Of a stretch of DNA of 64,000 nt, positions 23,537-35,009 are shown piece by piece; position 1 is the first letter of the stretch, and the number at the start of each line of letters is the position of its first letter. Under the pieces are notes generated by a model that worked only from the letters and a program-made list of their open reading frames with translations, did not search any database and was not told where the DNA came from. The translations under genes and the position numbers were made by a program. The DNA is from Taxillus chinensis. Its lineage: Eukaryota > Streptophyta > Magnoliopsida > Santalales > Loranthaceae. Where the stretch lies: positions 16,524,853 through 16,588,852 of the forward strand of contig CM042087.1 of the NCBI GenBank assembly GCA_023512835.1, in the 5' to 3' direction.

Positions 23537-23900
23537 CCTTCGAGTACTCAATGACGCTCAACTCGAAGAAGCAGAATGGGTCCAAAGCCGTTATGAACAA
23601 TTGAATTTAATTGAGGGCAAATGCTTAGCAGCCATCTGCAAAGGTCAGTTATATCAGCAAAGAATGATGAATAGCTACAATAAAAAGGTGAAGCCCAGAA
23701 GTTTTCAAGTAGGCAACCTCGTCCTCAAGAAGATCTTACCAATTCAACACGACCATAGAGGCAAGTGGACTCCCAATTATGAAGGCCCATATGTGGTGAA
23801 GAAAATATTCTCAGGAGGTGCCTTAATCCTTGCCAGAATGGATGGTGATGAGCTCCCTAACTTAGTGAATAGCGATGCAGTGAAAAAGTTTTATGCTTAA
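23453..23900 (+). pseudogene. pol: Tat integrase C-terminal part, continued from 10190
   Basis: The frame runs through the duplicated 84 bp (GATPFSLVYGMEAVLPIEVE) into the integrase C-terminal domain (LNLIEGKCLAAICKGQLYQQ, KVKPRSFQVGNLVLKK). It then reaches the polyprotein end (GKWTPNYEGPYVVKKIFSGG, NSDAVKKFYA) and TAA at 23898. It is intact over this stretch. Confidence 0.9.
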
Positions 23901-25068
23901 CTCTCCTATCTAAATGGGGAGTTGTCTAATCCTTTTTCCTAGACATGAAAGGAATAAAGCATGACAGTAATGAGCGGACTTGGTGAAAACCCGAAAGCGC
24001 ACCGAGGGTAAAATACAAAGCTCCAAAAATAGACAAAGAAGTGAACAAAGGCGGACTTGGTGAAAACCTGAAAAGGCACCAAAGGTAAAATACAAAGCCA
24101 AAAACAAATCCTGAAGGGCAAAATCAGTAAGAATCTAGAAAGATAAGACCACATGAAACAGGGTCCTTTGCAAACAATGGAAACAGCACTATCTAAAAAC
24201 AGCAGTTACAAACGGTGGAAGACTTGGTCAAACCTAAGGCATACTTGAATCAAATTTGTACATTATGTTTTTAAAGGCTTGTAATTCTGTTTATCAGATT
24301 ATAACAAGGGGCACCTTCTATGATATAAATATGTTTTGTGGAATTAAATCGATAAAAATCCCTTTTTATTTCCCTACTCATGTTTCATTGTCTTCATGTC
24401 ACATTTAATTAGAACATTTTAAATCCCCAGTAGGCTCCTTTGGCGTTACCTTATGAGTAGGGCCAAGCTCAAACCTCAAACAAGTTAAACTCCTCAACAC
24501 AGAGTGTCAATATCTCAACGGAGTACCAACATCCCCAACGGAGTCATCAAGTCAAGCTCCCCAATATAGCGAAGCTAAGTCAAACAAGCCCTCTAGCTAA
24601 GAGTACCAAGATCTCCCCAGCAAGATGGAAAGGTTTCCTCAACCAAAAAAAAAAAAAGAGTTCCCTAACAAGTTGGATGTCAGTGAAACTCTCCAACCAT
24701 ATTGAGAATAAACCCCCAGCCCATATTGGGTCCTTGACAATATATTTCATTCACTATGTCTCCCCTGTATACACCACATTGCATTCCATGCATCATTGCA
24801 TACATTCAGCATTTTTTGTAATCTCAGGAACGTCATCGTCTCTAAAGATCCCAAGAACTCATCCGCAACAAGCTTCTCATCAAGCCCTACTAGCTTCCTT
24901 TGTTTAACTCTACAAGACTTTCTTTACAATTTCCCCAAGCTCTAAAAGAACCCTTTTGAGACTCGAACAAACTTCCTCTCTTTTCGGGTAACCTCGTAGA
25001 GCGATCTCATTGAGTGAACTCGTAGAGAGAGCCCATATACCTTCTTTAACAATCATGCCCCCTTGTCT
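23901..25068 (+). other. 3' untranslated region of the Tat element
   Basis: Contains two tandem phrases of 'gcggacttggtgaaaacc.gaaa..gcacc..gggtaaaatacaaagc' (23973-24030 and 24053-24105), the signature that follows pol in Tat/Ogre elements. AT-rich sequence and 'ccccaacggagtc' type repeats (24520-24560) follow. No gene is seen. Confidence 0.75.
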
Positions 25069-25585
25069 AGGCCTTGGATGCCTTTTCAATTCTTGTTAGG
25101 CTTCGGAAGCCTTTTCCATTCCTGTTAGGCCTTGGATGCTTTTTCCCATTCTGCTAGGCCTTGGATGCCTTTTCAATTTCTGTTAGGCCTTAGATGCCTT
25201 TTCAATTCTGTTAGGCCTTAGACGCCTTTTCAATTCCTGATTAGGCCTTAGATGCCTTTTCAATTCATAATAGGCCTTACATGCCTTTTCAATTTCTCAC
25301 GGGCCTTAGATGCCTTTTTCAATTTCTATCAGGCCTTAGATGCCTTTTCAATTTCTGTCAGGCCTTAGATGCCTTTTCAATTCCTATTAGACCTTAGATG
25401 CCTTTTCAATTCTGTCAAGCCTTAGATGCCTTTTTAATTCTATCAGACCTTAGATGCCTTTTCATTTTCTGTCAGGCCTTAGATGCCCTTTTCAACTCTT
25501 GTCAGGCCTTATATGCCTTTTCCATTCCTATTAGGCCTTAGATGCCTTGTCAAAATTGTTCAAATTTCACCGGCCTTAGAAGCCT
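25069..25585 (+). repeat. Tandem repeat, unit of about 28-30 bp (taggccttagatgccttttcaattctg)
   Basis: About seventeen degenerate copies, each with 'ggccttagatgccttttcaa' and variants. There are no unique spacers, so it is an ordinary minisatellite. It occupies the same place relative to the 3' LTR as the unrelated 100-bp array of the first Tat element. Confidence 0.9.
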
Positions 25586-25658
25586 CTTTTCATTCTTGGG
25601 GACAGACCCAACCATAACGTCCTACCCTGCTTTAGTGCTAGGTAAGACAGGTAAGTGC

Positions 25659-25761
25659 TCCAACCCGTCCAAAATGATTTCTTCTTATCTCTGTACACTG
25701 TTTGTCTACAAACACTGCACAAAGAGGGGCGGTTGTTGGACCCCATTTTGTTCAGGTTGGA
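25659..25761 (+). repeat. Nested inverted repeat spanning the polypurine tract and LTR 2 start
   Basis: Counterpart of 3738-3840. Outer arms are 25659-25676 and 25744-25761; the inner palindrome is 25689-25724; the polypurine tract aaagaggggcggt is at about 25721-25733. Several bases have changed but the pairing is largely kept. Confidence 0.85.
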
Positions 25762-26183
25762 CATACATATTCATTTTTAGCTTTATATTATTCCATATTG
25801 GTCATTTACTTTGTATGATAAATAAAGAGATATGACTGTTAATTTAAAGGGTGTGACATTAATTATATAACAAAAAAAACATAAAATAAGAAAATTCAAA
25901 AAAAAACATTTTTAGAGCCGGTTGTATGTCTACATTTTTATTTTTCAAACAGCATTTTCTGCACAAAAAAAAAAACCAATGATCATGGCACTATTCCAAC
26001 GGTCATGGCATTGTTCCAACGGTCACGGCACTATTTCCAACAGCTATATTCTCCACCAACGGCCACTTTTCCACCCTATAAATACACCCTCATTCCTGTC
26101 CTTCACTCACACAATTTCCACTCTACCACTCCTCAAACTCTCTTCTTCAATTCTCCATGTTTTTTGCCTCCTCTTCTGCGATA

Positions 26184-26369
26184 ATGGCTGACTGGATGAC
26201 GTGTCTGCTGACGGTGCTGGTGCTGGCGTGCATTATTGTGTATCCTATAATGGGTGGCGCTTTTATACCCTTACTTGCTTTCATCATCCTCTTGTATGTA
26301 ATGGCAATGGCTACAAAATATATTTTTAGGTTGAACCATGTAATATCTCCACCACGGAGTCCTAAATAA
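26184..26369 (+). CDS. Small membrane-protein ORF inside LTR 2 (hypothetical)
   Basis: A 61-codon frame starting MADWMTCLL (an in-frame upstream ATG at 26157 would add nine residues). Most of it is hydrophobic and could form two membrane helices (about residues 5-20 and 24-40), followed by a short basic tail (IFRLNHV..PPRSPK). It sits 107 bp after a TATA box (26077) and a pyrimidine-rich leader, so the arrangement is gene-like. The MADW start and the size recall the small plant DUF3339 proteins, but the similarity I can see is weak. It may be a chance frame in AT-rich LTR sequence. Confidence 0.3.
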   Translation: MADWMTCLLTVLVLACIIVYPIMGGAFIPLLAFIILLYVMAMATKYIFRLNHVISPPRSPK

Positions 26370-26499
26370 ATTGCAGTTTGCATGTTTGTGTGTTATCTGT
26401 GGGTGTATATATATATATATATATACATATATAGGTTAAATAAATAAAACCATCCTAACGACCAGTCGCGGCCAACATAGTCTTACAAAAAAAAATCGT

Positions 26500-26790
26500 G
26501 AACAATGCCCAGGGCACTGTTCATGAACAATATCGGTCTCCTTTTTATCCTCCCATTAAATATATATGTATAATAATAAAAAAACAAACAAAAAAAAGAG
26601 GAATTAAAAAAAAAGAAGTAATACGTGGGGGCTTTGCCCCCATGTTAATGAAAAGGAGGGGGGGCATGATTGCCCCCCATTAAAGTCAAAATATTTATAA
26701 ACAAAAAACAAAAAAAAAAAAAACAAGGGGTCATGGGGGCATCGCCCCCATGTTTGAAAAATGGGGCGGGGGGCCAAGTTTGGCCCCCCT
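26500..26790 (+). repeat. Row of five GC-rich hairpins upstream of the LTR 2 TATA box
   Basis: Perfect or near-perfect stem-loops at about 26501-26523 (gaacaatgccc/gggcactgttc), 26625-26643 (tgggggc/gccccca), 26658-26677 (ggggggca/tgcccccc), 26731-26751 (catgggggc/gcccccatg) and 26767-26788 (ggggggccaa/ttggcccccc). They are separated by A-rich spacers. They precede the TATA box at 26942, so they would lie in U3 DNA. Confidence 0.75.
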
Positions 26791-27972
26791 TTTTTAACTT
26801 CCTCATTATAAAAAAAAAAGAAAAAAGAAAGAGAAGCAAAGAAAAAAAACACGCACGCAATGCAAATGTGAAGAAAAAAAACAAAGAGAAACGGGAGAGT
26901 CCCATGTCGACGATCTTGCATATTCTCCCCCCATAAACTCCTATATAAAGGGGTCTTCTCCTCCTTCTACAAACACACCAACACCATCAAATACACATAA
27001 CTCTAGAAAAGAAAGTAGAGTGTAAAATTAATTGTGGTTCTAAAAGAGAACTGCGGTTATAGTCAAATTAATCATTTTCCTTCTTTTGCAAAAAAAGGAG
27101 GCATTTGGGAGAAGGGCGCCCTTGGTCCAGGATATTTCAGGTTTTTATTCCTTTCCTTCTTTAGTTTTTATTATTATTTTGTGTAGTAAATTAGTAGTTA
27201 GTTTGTAATTAAATTTAGCATAATTAGTTAGTTAGTTTTTTTTAAATTTAGCATAATTAGCATAATTTCAATTAGTTAATTTTAGCATATTGAGTTAATT
27301 AGTTAGTTAGTTTTTAAATTTAGCATAATTAGTATAATTAAATTAGCATAATTAGTTAGTTAATTTTTAATAAGTTTATAATTAAACTTTTCAAATTTAG
27401 ACATGTAAATAGTAATTAAGCCTGATAATTAATTAATTAGCGTGTAATGAATTAAATAACATTAGTGATTAGATAAATTAGTAATTAACTTTTATAATTA
27501 ATTTTCATATTTAAAATTTAGTAAATAATTAGATTAATTTAAATAATTTGTAATTAGATTATGATAATTAAATGTAATGTTTAATGTTTAATTTAATAAT
27601 TAGCGCATGAGTAGTAATTAAGCCTGTTAATTAATTAGCATGTGACGGATTAAAATAACATTTTGAGAATTAGATTTAGATTAGATGTGATTTAAAAACA
27701 AAAACAAAAAAAAAACAAAAAACAAAAAACAAAAAACAAAAAAATAAAAACAAATAAAAACCTCCTCTGCCTAAGATAGGTACCCAATGGGCATTTTAAG
27801 GGTGCTAAAACCTTCTCGACACGTAACCGACTCCCGAACCCACCTCTGGTAACACAGACCACATCTTAACTACTCAAGGTAGAGGGTATCCAGCTGTACC
27901 CCAAAAATAGTTGGTAGCAACTCTGTATATTTTATCATTTGGGTTCGGCCCAAACGAAAATGAGTGATAACA

Positions 27973-28649
27973 GACCATAGAAAGTTAAATTTGGTGACTG
28001 TGAAGAACAAGTATCCATTGCCTCGGATAGATGACTTGTTTGACAGCGTTGAGTGGGGCCTAGTGGTTTTCGAAGATAGATCTACGATCGGGGTATCACC
28101 AGTTGAGGTTTAGAGATGAGGACATCCCTAAAACTGCTTTTTGGTACAGGTATGGGCACTATGAGTGGGTAGTGATGCCTTTTGGGCTCGCTAATGCACC
28201 GGTAGTGGTCATGCATATGATGAATCAAGTTTTTGCTCCATACTTGGATTTTTTTCGTAGTGGTGTTTATTGACGATATTTTGGTGTATTTTAAGACCGA
28301 TAGGGAGCATGTGGAACATTTGGCAATAGTGTCGCAAACCTTGAGGGACTAACAATTGTATGCTAAGTTTCATAAATGTGAGTTTTGGATGCAGGAGGTT
28401 CATTTTCTTGGCCGTGTAGTGTCGGCTGGGGGTGTTAGGGTGGACCCAGCTAAGATTGAGGTTGTGTCATCATGGGAGAGGCCAACCAATGTTTTTGAGA
28501 TTCATAGTTTTCTTGGCTTGGCGGGGTATTACCGTCGTTTTGAAGAGGGATTCTACGATTTGGCAGCTCCTATGACGGCGCTGACCCGGAAGGGAGTGAA
28601 GTTTGAATGGACTGACAAGTGTCAGCAGGCGTTTGAGGCTCTCAAAACC
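27973..28649 (+). pseudogene. pol: Tekay RT/RNase H fragment
   Basis: Begins mid-RT ([21 protein letters not shown]) right after LTR 2. It continues through the catalytic region (degraded DDILVY) and the thumb ([39 protein letters not shown]) to EALKT at 28648. Frameshifts and stops are frequent. It ends abruptly where an LTR begins, without a polypurine tract. Confidence 0.85.
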
Positions 28650-28918
28650 TGTAATGACCCGTGTTTTAGGATGTGGAGTTAGTCACAGTTTTGCCTTTTG
28701 GGGTGGCAATTGTTGGGTTTTAGGGAGTTTTATTCCCACACACATTGGCTTAAACACTTTGTATGGTGATGGGCAAGCTTGAGGTAAGAGATGAGCCCAA
28801 GAGGGAACCTTTAGGGGGTGCACGTGACAATGCACGTGACAATGGCTTGTCACGGGCAGTGGTGTTTTTGCATGGGAGCCTTCCAGAACTTATTCTAAGT
28901 CTTGTGGCAAAATCTTAG

Positions 28919-29156
28919 GGCATTTGGAGCTTGCACGTGACAATGGCCTTTGTCACGTGCAGCCATGTTTTTGCACTATCACCTTGGTTTTGTTATTCTG
29001 ATAATCTTTTCCCAAAGGGACATGTTTGAATTATGGGTATTATGTCATGTGTAGATGTGGGACGGTTGTAGCCTGCTTAATTAAAACTACGTCATTTTGA
29101 TGCTGGGGTTCACTTAATCAAAACTACGTTGTTTCGATGTTGAGGTGTCTATATAA
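28919..29156 (+). promoter_or_regulatory. U3 promoter of the Tekay LTR
   Basis: In order: 'gcatttggagctt' with paired inverted CACGTG sites (28920-28962), ACGT-centred near-palindromes at 29080-29101 and 29117-29138, and a TATA box (TATATAAG, 29150). A leader ending 'agccgtcgca' and GA repeats follow. The same elements in the same order occur in the Athila LTR. Confidence 0.65.
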
Positions 29157-29217
29157 GGAGGAGGAGCCCTCTTTGTTTTAGGTTTTAGGGTTTCAGTTGT
29201 TAGCCTCCGTAGCCGTC

Positions 29218-29264
<47 letters not shown>

Positions 29265-29689
29265 CAAAGAGAGCTCCTGGTCGTAGCTGTTGGGGTGACT
29301 CGCGTGGGTGGACGGCATCTAGCATGGGAGCAAGGAGGATTTTCCAGAGGTAGGGGTTCTGTTCTTCCTTGAATCTATCTCAGGGTTTTGGCCTTGTGGT
29401 AGGCAATTTGTGGCTTTTTGGATATATATATATATATATATTTAAATCCATATAGGTGTGATCTCCTATATGGATGTTGGCCTTCAATCGCATGTTTCGT
29501 TTGATTCTGACGTTGAGTCCGGGGTATGGGAACTCTCGGGGTTCGTTGTGGGGCAGTGGGCCTTAGAGGCCGTTGGGATATCTGTCATTCGTTAAGCTTC
29601 GTTCCGCTGTAGGATCACGTGGGAAACCTTGGGGTTTCGGGGGGGGGGGAATATACTTGATATAATGATTGTTGATTCAAATGCATGCT

Positions 29690-30010
29690 ATGTGTTTGAT
29701 TGTATGCCTGTGTAGCTGAGATGCATGTTATGTGTTTGATTATATGCCTGTATGGCTGAGATGTATGCTATGTGTTTGTTTGTATGCCTGAGTGGCTGAG
29801 ATGTATCCTATGTGTTTGATTGTATGCCTGTGTGGCTGAGATTGGAGCCTGTGTGACTTGAGCCTTCGAGGTTGGTTATGGAGCCTGGTGGCTGTGGAAA
29901 CCCATGGCTGCGGAAGCCCATGGCTGGTTATGGAGCCCGGTCGCTGTGGAAGCCCATGGCTGGTTATGGAGCCCGGTTGCTGTGGAAGCCCGTGGCTGGT
30001 TATGGAGCCT
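29690..30010 (+). repeat. Two adjacent minisatellites in the Tekay LTR
   Basis: About four copies of a 40-bp unit (tatgtgtttgattgtatgcc, tgtgtggctgagat) at 29690-29842. About four copies of a 36-bp unit (ggttatggagcccggt, tggaagcccatggct) follow at 29870-30010. Related 24-bp units lie inverted at 35395-35500. Confidence 0.85.
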
Positions 30011-30576
30011 ATGTGGTTATGGCAATGGTTGTACCTGTTGATGTGGTTTGTTTGTGTATAAATGTTGATTATGGCCTGTCTGTATAGTATTGCCACGACA
30101 CTGCACTCGTGCACGTCAACATGTAGATCTTAGGAGCATGGGATGTGTTGGGGAGACATGATCCCTATTAAGCTGTGGTTGCTCACCCCTCCCGTTGTGT
30201 TTTGTTTAGTTTTTAGGAACCTACAGGCGTTAGATGGGAACACCAAGGTGGAAGACAGTTCTGCTTTATTGCTTTGTTTGATATTATTTTGTATTGTTAT
30301 TTTTGTGGACCTTTGTAACCCCAGTGGGGAGATATTGTAAGGGGAAATTTAATTTTAATAAAGGCATGTTTGGTTTGTAAACACCTATTGTCTGGTTTGT
30401 AATTGGTTATTATGTTTTAAGTTGAATAAAGATATATGGTTTGGTCTTTCTGAATATCTATGGTGGGAGTTTGAGCCCTGTGTAGAGTTATTTTATCCCA
30501 ACCCCTTGCCCACCGGGTGGATAAAGGGGAGTGACAAACCGGTTTCCTCGGGTTGGAAACTTGGGGCGTGACAATA

Positions 30577-30588
30577 TGGTATCAGAGC
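30577..30588 (+). promoter_or_regulatory. Primer-binding site (tRNA-Met type)
   Basis: TGGTATCAGAGC, three bases after the LTR end, the standard initiator-tRNA-Met site of plant Tekay/Del elements. Confidence 0.92.
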
Positions 30589-31090
30589 ATGGTCTAGTGG
30601 GCCTAGGGTAGTGGGAAGATTTGGTTATGTTGAGTTCTTTGGAGGAGCTTGGAGGGACATGCCTAATCAACATGGTCCTCTTTGAGCCTCTAAGGTGTAC
30701 TTGGGGTAGTCCAGTCCTATGGTAGGATTTACATGCATTGGCATTAGAGCAATAGTTGTGTTTGCTGTTTATGTGTGATTCTGTGGGTAATTGTGATAAC
30801 TGTGATAAAACCTTTAAATGTGATAAGACAATGTGAACAACGTAATAAAGTTTTAATGGTGCTCTGATTTTGTGATAACTTGAGCATGATTATGAGAAAA
30901 TGTACCTGTGTTATTGAGCTATGTGCTTGTGGGATTGTTGCTTGTGCAATGTGATTTAATGTGAACTGAAATGTATGCAATGTGTGTAATGCAATGTGCC
31001 AATCGAATTGATAAATGGGGTAGAGGTAGTGACACTCGATAGATTACGAATGCGTTTTGACGATTGTGTTCCTTACTTCGTGTAGTCAGA

Positions 31091-32410
31091 ATGCCACCGA
31101 GGAGAGTGATGTGTGTGTCCGGGGCAGTGGCTGACGAGTCATCTGCCCATGAGAGTCCAGGTGCGGGGCAGCCTGCGGGAGGAAATACGCTGCTGTTGGC
31201 ACAACTGTGAGAGGGCATCCAACAAGAAGTCCAAGAGCTGAGGGAGGGTATCTGACAAAAGGTTCGGGAGGAAGTGTGTCGTGAGATGGCAACACAGCAG
31301 GTGGTGCCACCACCGCCGCCACCACCACCGGTGGGGGAGTTACCTCGTGAGCATGAGAGTTCACTAGGTGGCATGCCAAATCATCGTGTAGAGGATGACG
31401 TGGTGATGAGGTTCCAAAAGGAACAACTGCCGAGATTTAAGGGAGAGGTAGATCTAGTGGTGGCTGAGCACTGGTTGAGGCAGGTTGAGGATGTGTTTTC
31501 CTTTCTCCTACCCCGGGAGGAGAATAAGGTGAGGTTGGCCATTCGGCAGCTAGAGGGAAATGCCTTGGAGTGGTGGCAGAGTGTAGCGGGAATTCGTGTA
31601 GTGCAGTTTATGTTGTGGGTGGAGTTCTTACAGCTCTTCCATGATGAGTTCTTCCCTGAGTCATTGAGGTGGCAAAAGAGGGAGGAATTTGACAACTTAA
31701 GGCAGGGATCGAGGACAGTGCTCAAGTATGAGCGGGAGTTCCCAAGCTTAAGTAGATTTGCTCCCAAGACTGTGGCGAGGGAGGACCTGAAGGCCCACAA
31801 GATCACCTTGGGTCTCAGGCCAGCCCTTAGGCAGAGGGTGGCGATCCTGCGCTTCAGGACTTATGCTGAGGTTGTTGAAACAGCTCGTATAGTTGAGAGG
31901 GAGCTGGATGATGGGAAGCAGACCCAACAGGGTCGTCAGTTGCAGGGTGGATCTGATCATGATTCAGGGTTCAAGAGGCCCAAGACTGAGGAAAGAGATA
32001 GCAGTTTTTTCTGTAGCAGTGGTCAACCATAGTGAACCCAAGGAGGTCCAGTTTTGGCAGCAGTAAACAGGGAGGTTCAGCAAAAGGTCTCCCTAGCAGT
32101 TGTCATTACTGTGAAGAGCAAGGCCATTTCAAGAGGGAGTGTCCCAAGAAGAACTACCGATGCAAGAGTTATGGATGAGAGGGCCATTTGAGCCGAGTTT
32201 GTAAGAGTGGAAACAGGGGAGCAAGAGGCCTGACATCCAACACGAGGAGTGATGCTAGTTTTTGGGCACCAGTAGAGAGGCCAGCTCGTCAGTGGTAGGC
32301 TAGTTAGGTAGGATCCAGCCAGTCCCAACCTCAGGGGAGGCTAGAGCGATAGCAGACTGAAGCTAGAGGCAGTCACGGCAGGAACTGTCCAGTGAGTGAG
32401 CCAACCAGTG
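31091..32410 (+). pseudogene. gag: Tekay gag
   Basis: Starts at ATG 31091 (MPPRRVMCVSG). Early stops are at 31209 and 31254. The capsid domain is open from 31274 to 32032 (HWLRQVEDVF, LEWWQ, LQLFHDEFFPESLRWQK, REDLKAHKITLGL). Zinc knuckles lie at 32098-32205: the first is complete (CHYCEEQGHFKREC), the second has lost a Cys to Tyr and has an adjacent stop. The gene is degraded and non-functional as read. Confidence 0.85.
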
Positions 32411-32417
32411 GCACGGG

Positions 32418-33934
32418 CTAGGGGAGGGTGTTTGCGCTAAATGCGACACCTCAAGAGGAGGCTGAGCTACCACCTCCACCAGCAGAGGGTGGGGCAAGAC
32501 CATCGGTGGTTAGAAGTACCCTTTTGATCTCTCGTACGCTTGTGTCTGTTCTTTTTGATACGAGTGCATCCTGTTCTTTTGTTGCTGAGCTTCTGATTGA
32601 TGGATTGAGATTAGTATGTGTTGAGCCAGAGAGACCCCTAGTTCTGGAGTCTCCGGTGGGAGGTAAGATTGAGGTGTGGCGTGTTTGTCATGCTTGTGTA
32701 TTAACCATAGGGGATGTAGAGCTTAGTTTTGACTTGTATGTGATGACATTGTGGATGTTTAAACTGATCTTGGGTACGGATTGGCTTATGGCTTTCTAGG
32801 CCAAGATAAATTGTTATCGGCGACGTGTATCATTCGTGTCACCTGCGGGTATTTCTTGTACCCTGCAGGGGGAGTGGGATTGTTAGGCGAGTCGATATGG
32901 GCTAGTGTTGGACCAGTGGGGTGCCATTACGCACAGGTTAGCAGCCCTAACCTTTGCGGAAAAAGGGAAAGTGGGAAAGAGGGTGTGGCCAACAGTTGTA
33001 GATTAGTTTTAAGATGTCTTTCCTGAGGAGCTGAGGAGTTTACCACCTAAGAGGAGTATGGAGTTCACCATTAAGTTGGTACCGGGGACTGGTCCAATTT
33101 CCCAAGTGGCTTATCGTATGGGGCCAACTCAGTTGAGGGAGCTTTAGAGGCAAATAGAGGAGTTGGTGAACCAGGGGTATATCAGGCCGAGTATCTCACC
33201 CTGGGGTGCTCCGGTGCTCTTTGCAAAGAAGGCGGATGACACACTTCGTCTTTTCATTGACTATAGGAAGCTAAATTCGGTGACTGTGAAGAACAAGTAT
33301 CCATTGCCTTGGATAGATGACTTGTTTGACTAGTTAAGTGGGGCTAGTGGTTTTCCAAGATAGACTTGTGGTCAGGGTACCACCAGTTGAGGGTTAGAGA
33401 TGAGGACATCCCTGAGACTGCTTTTCAATGCAGGTATGGGCACTATGAGTGGGTAGTGATGCCTTTTGGGCTCACTAATGCACCGGCAGTGTTCATGCAT
33501 CTAATGAACCAGGTTTTTGCTCCATACTTGGATTCTTTTGTAGTTGTGTTCACTGACGATATTTTGGTGTATTCCAAGACCGAGGGGGAGCATGTGGACA
33601 ATTTGGCAATAGTATTGCAAACCTTGAGGGACCAACAGTTGTATGCTAAGTTTAGCAAATGTGAGTTTTGGATGCAGGAGGTTCATTTTCTTGGCCATGT
33701 AGTGTCGGCTGGGGGTGTTAGGGTGGACCCAACTAAGATTGAGGCTATGTCATCATGGGAGAGACCAACCAATGTTTTCGAGATTCGTAGTTTTCTTGGC
33801 TTGGCCTGGTATTACCGTCATTTTGTAGAGAGTTTCTCCCGTTTGGCAGCTCCTATGACGGCATTGACTTGGAAGGGAGTGAAGTTTAAATGGACTGACA
33901 AGCGTCAGTAGGCATTTGAGGCTCTCAAAACCTA
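32418..33934 (+). pseudogene. pol: Tekay protease and reverse transcriptase, truncated
   Basis: Protease at 32428-32800 (FDTSASCSFV, where D-T/S-G-A is usual; GTDWLMAF). RT at 33040-33900 ([66 protein letters not shown]). Stops occur at 32798, 32886, 33006, 33147, 33333 and 33909. The frame ends at EALKT, the same codon at which the fragment ending at 28649 stops; RNase H and integrase are absent. Confidence 0.88.
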
Positions 33935-34969
33935 TGTTGAAGTTACCTAGGTAAGTTACCTGCGGTTATCCCAACAAACTCCACCACCAAAATTTCCACC
34001 AGTTCACGTATGTTAAACCAACGAACAAAACAATGTTAAATTCAATACCTAGTAAACACAGCAATCAGAGTATTGAAATCATCAAACCCATACTAACGGG
34101 GCACAAATGCTAATTACGACACCAACGAATAATAACAAACCCCAATTAATATTCATATCTTAGGTTTACAATTTCCAGCTAGGGTAGTATTCCCTTTTAT
34201 TATTTTTATTACGTTATACTCCAATTATTTTTATCCATCTATTTATTACATATATATATATTATATATATATATATAAAGCATTTTGGTTCAGAGGGGAG
34301 GGGAGAAAACCAACCCAAGAAGGGCCGGTCCAAACCGGCACTAAAGCCCCCCCCCCCCCCCTCCTCCCACGACTAGGTTAGCGTGCACCACGCAGAGGCG
34401 GCACATCACCGCCACCCTCTCCTCAAATCCACACGGCAAGCGGCCGACCTGCGACGCGCGATCGACCTACTGGATGGTAGGGATGCTGCCATCTCCCTCT
34501 CCCTCCTTCCCCTCCACACGACACCAGGGAAGACGCTCCACAGTTGCCCGGCCGCCGTACGGAACAACGCCTTCCGCTGCCACATGACATGACGCCGGCC
34601 GTTTCCTCTTCCCTCTAACACCTCCGCACGGCGCAAGGAGATGCTTCACAGGTGGTGTCGACGCCACCTTCCTTCCAACCCTCTTCACGCCGGCGATGTA
34701 TGCACAAAACGACCATAAATAAAACCCTTTTTTTTTACATAGGTACATATATAATTATATACATTTATATGTTTATACGCACAAATCCAACGATCGTGTT
34801 CATGCATAAAAATGACTAAAAATCAAGAATCACCTACCTGGATTTGGTTTGGAAAGGATCAATAGTAGATTGAACTTGATGGCTTAAACCCCACTGCTCT
34901 CCCTATCAAATTCTGTGCACAACAAACGGAATATAGGGTTTTTACCCTAACTCCTCTATTTATACTACC

Positions 34970-35009
<40 letters not shown>

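Larger units (their letters stand above)
25734..27972 (+). mobile_element. LTR 2, 3' LTR of the second Tat element
   Basis: Starts TGTTGGACCCCATTTTG straight after the polypurine tract and ends 'gagtgataaca' at 27972, where Tekay reverse-transcriptase sequence resumes mid-gene. The element was therefore inserted into a Tekay copy. The first 30 bp and last 210 bp match the other Tat LTRs; the interior differs. It holds two TATA boxes (TATAAATA 26077, TATATAAAG 26942), a short ORF, a row of GC hairpins and an AT-rich 'ttagttag' region (27170-27680). Confidence 0.9.
28650..30573 (+). mobile_element. Tekay-type LTR, plus orientation
   Basis: Starts TGTAATGACCCGTG and ends GGGGCGTGACA, followed by a primer-binding site, so it acts as a 5' LTR for the gag-pol to its right. 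It contains CACGTGACA groups, two ACGT-centred palindromes, a TATA box (29150), a (GA)n run (29219-29262), (AT)n (29422-29442) and minisatellites. The counterpart on the minus strand is 35368-36606 (partial). Confidence 0.9.

Noticed and set aside
25069..25585. CRISPR-like regularly spaced repeats
   Set aside because: Units are contiguous and degenerate with no unique spacers, and the sequence is from a plant nucleus; it is a minisatellite.
34380..34750. GC-rich frames suggesting a host gene exon
   Set aside because: Overlapping frames on both strands, no domain or splice context, inside an LTR.
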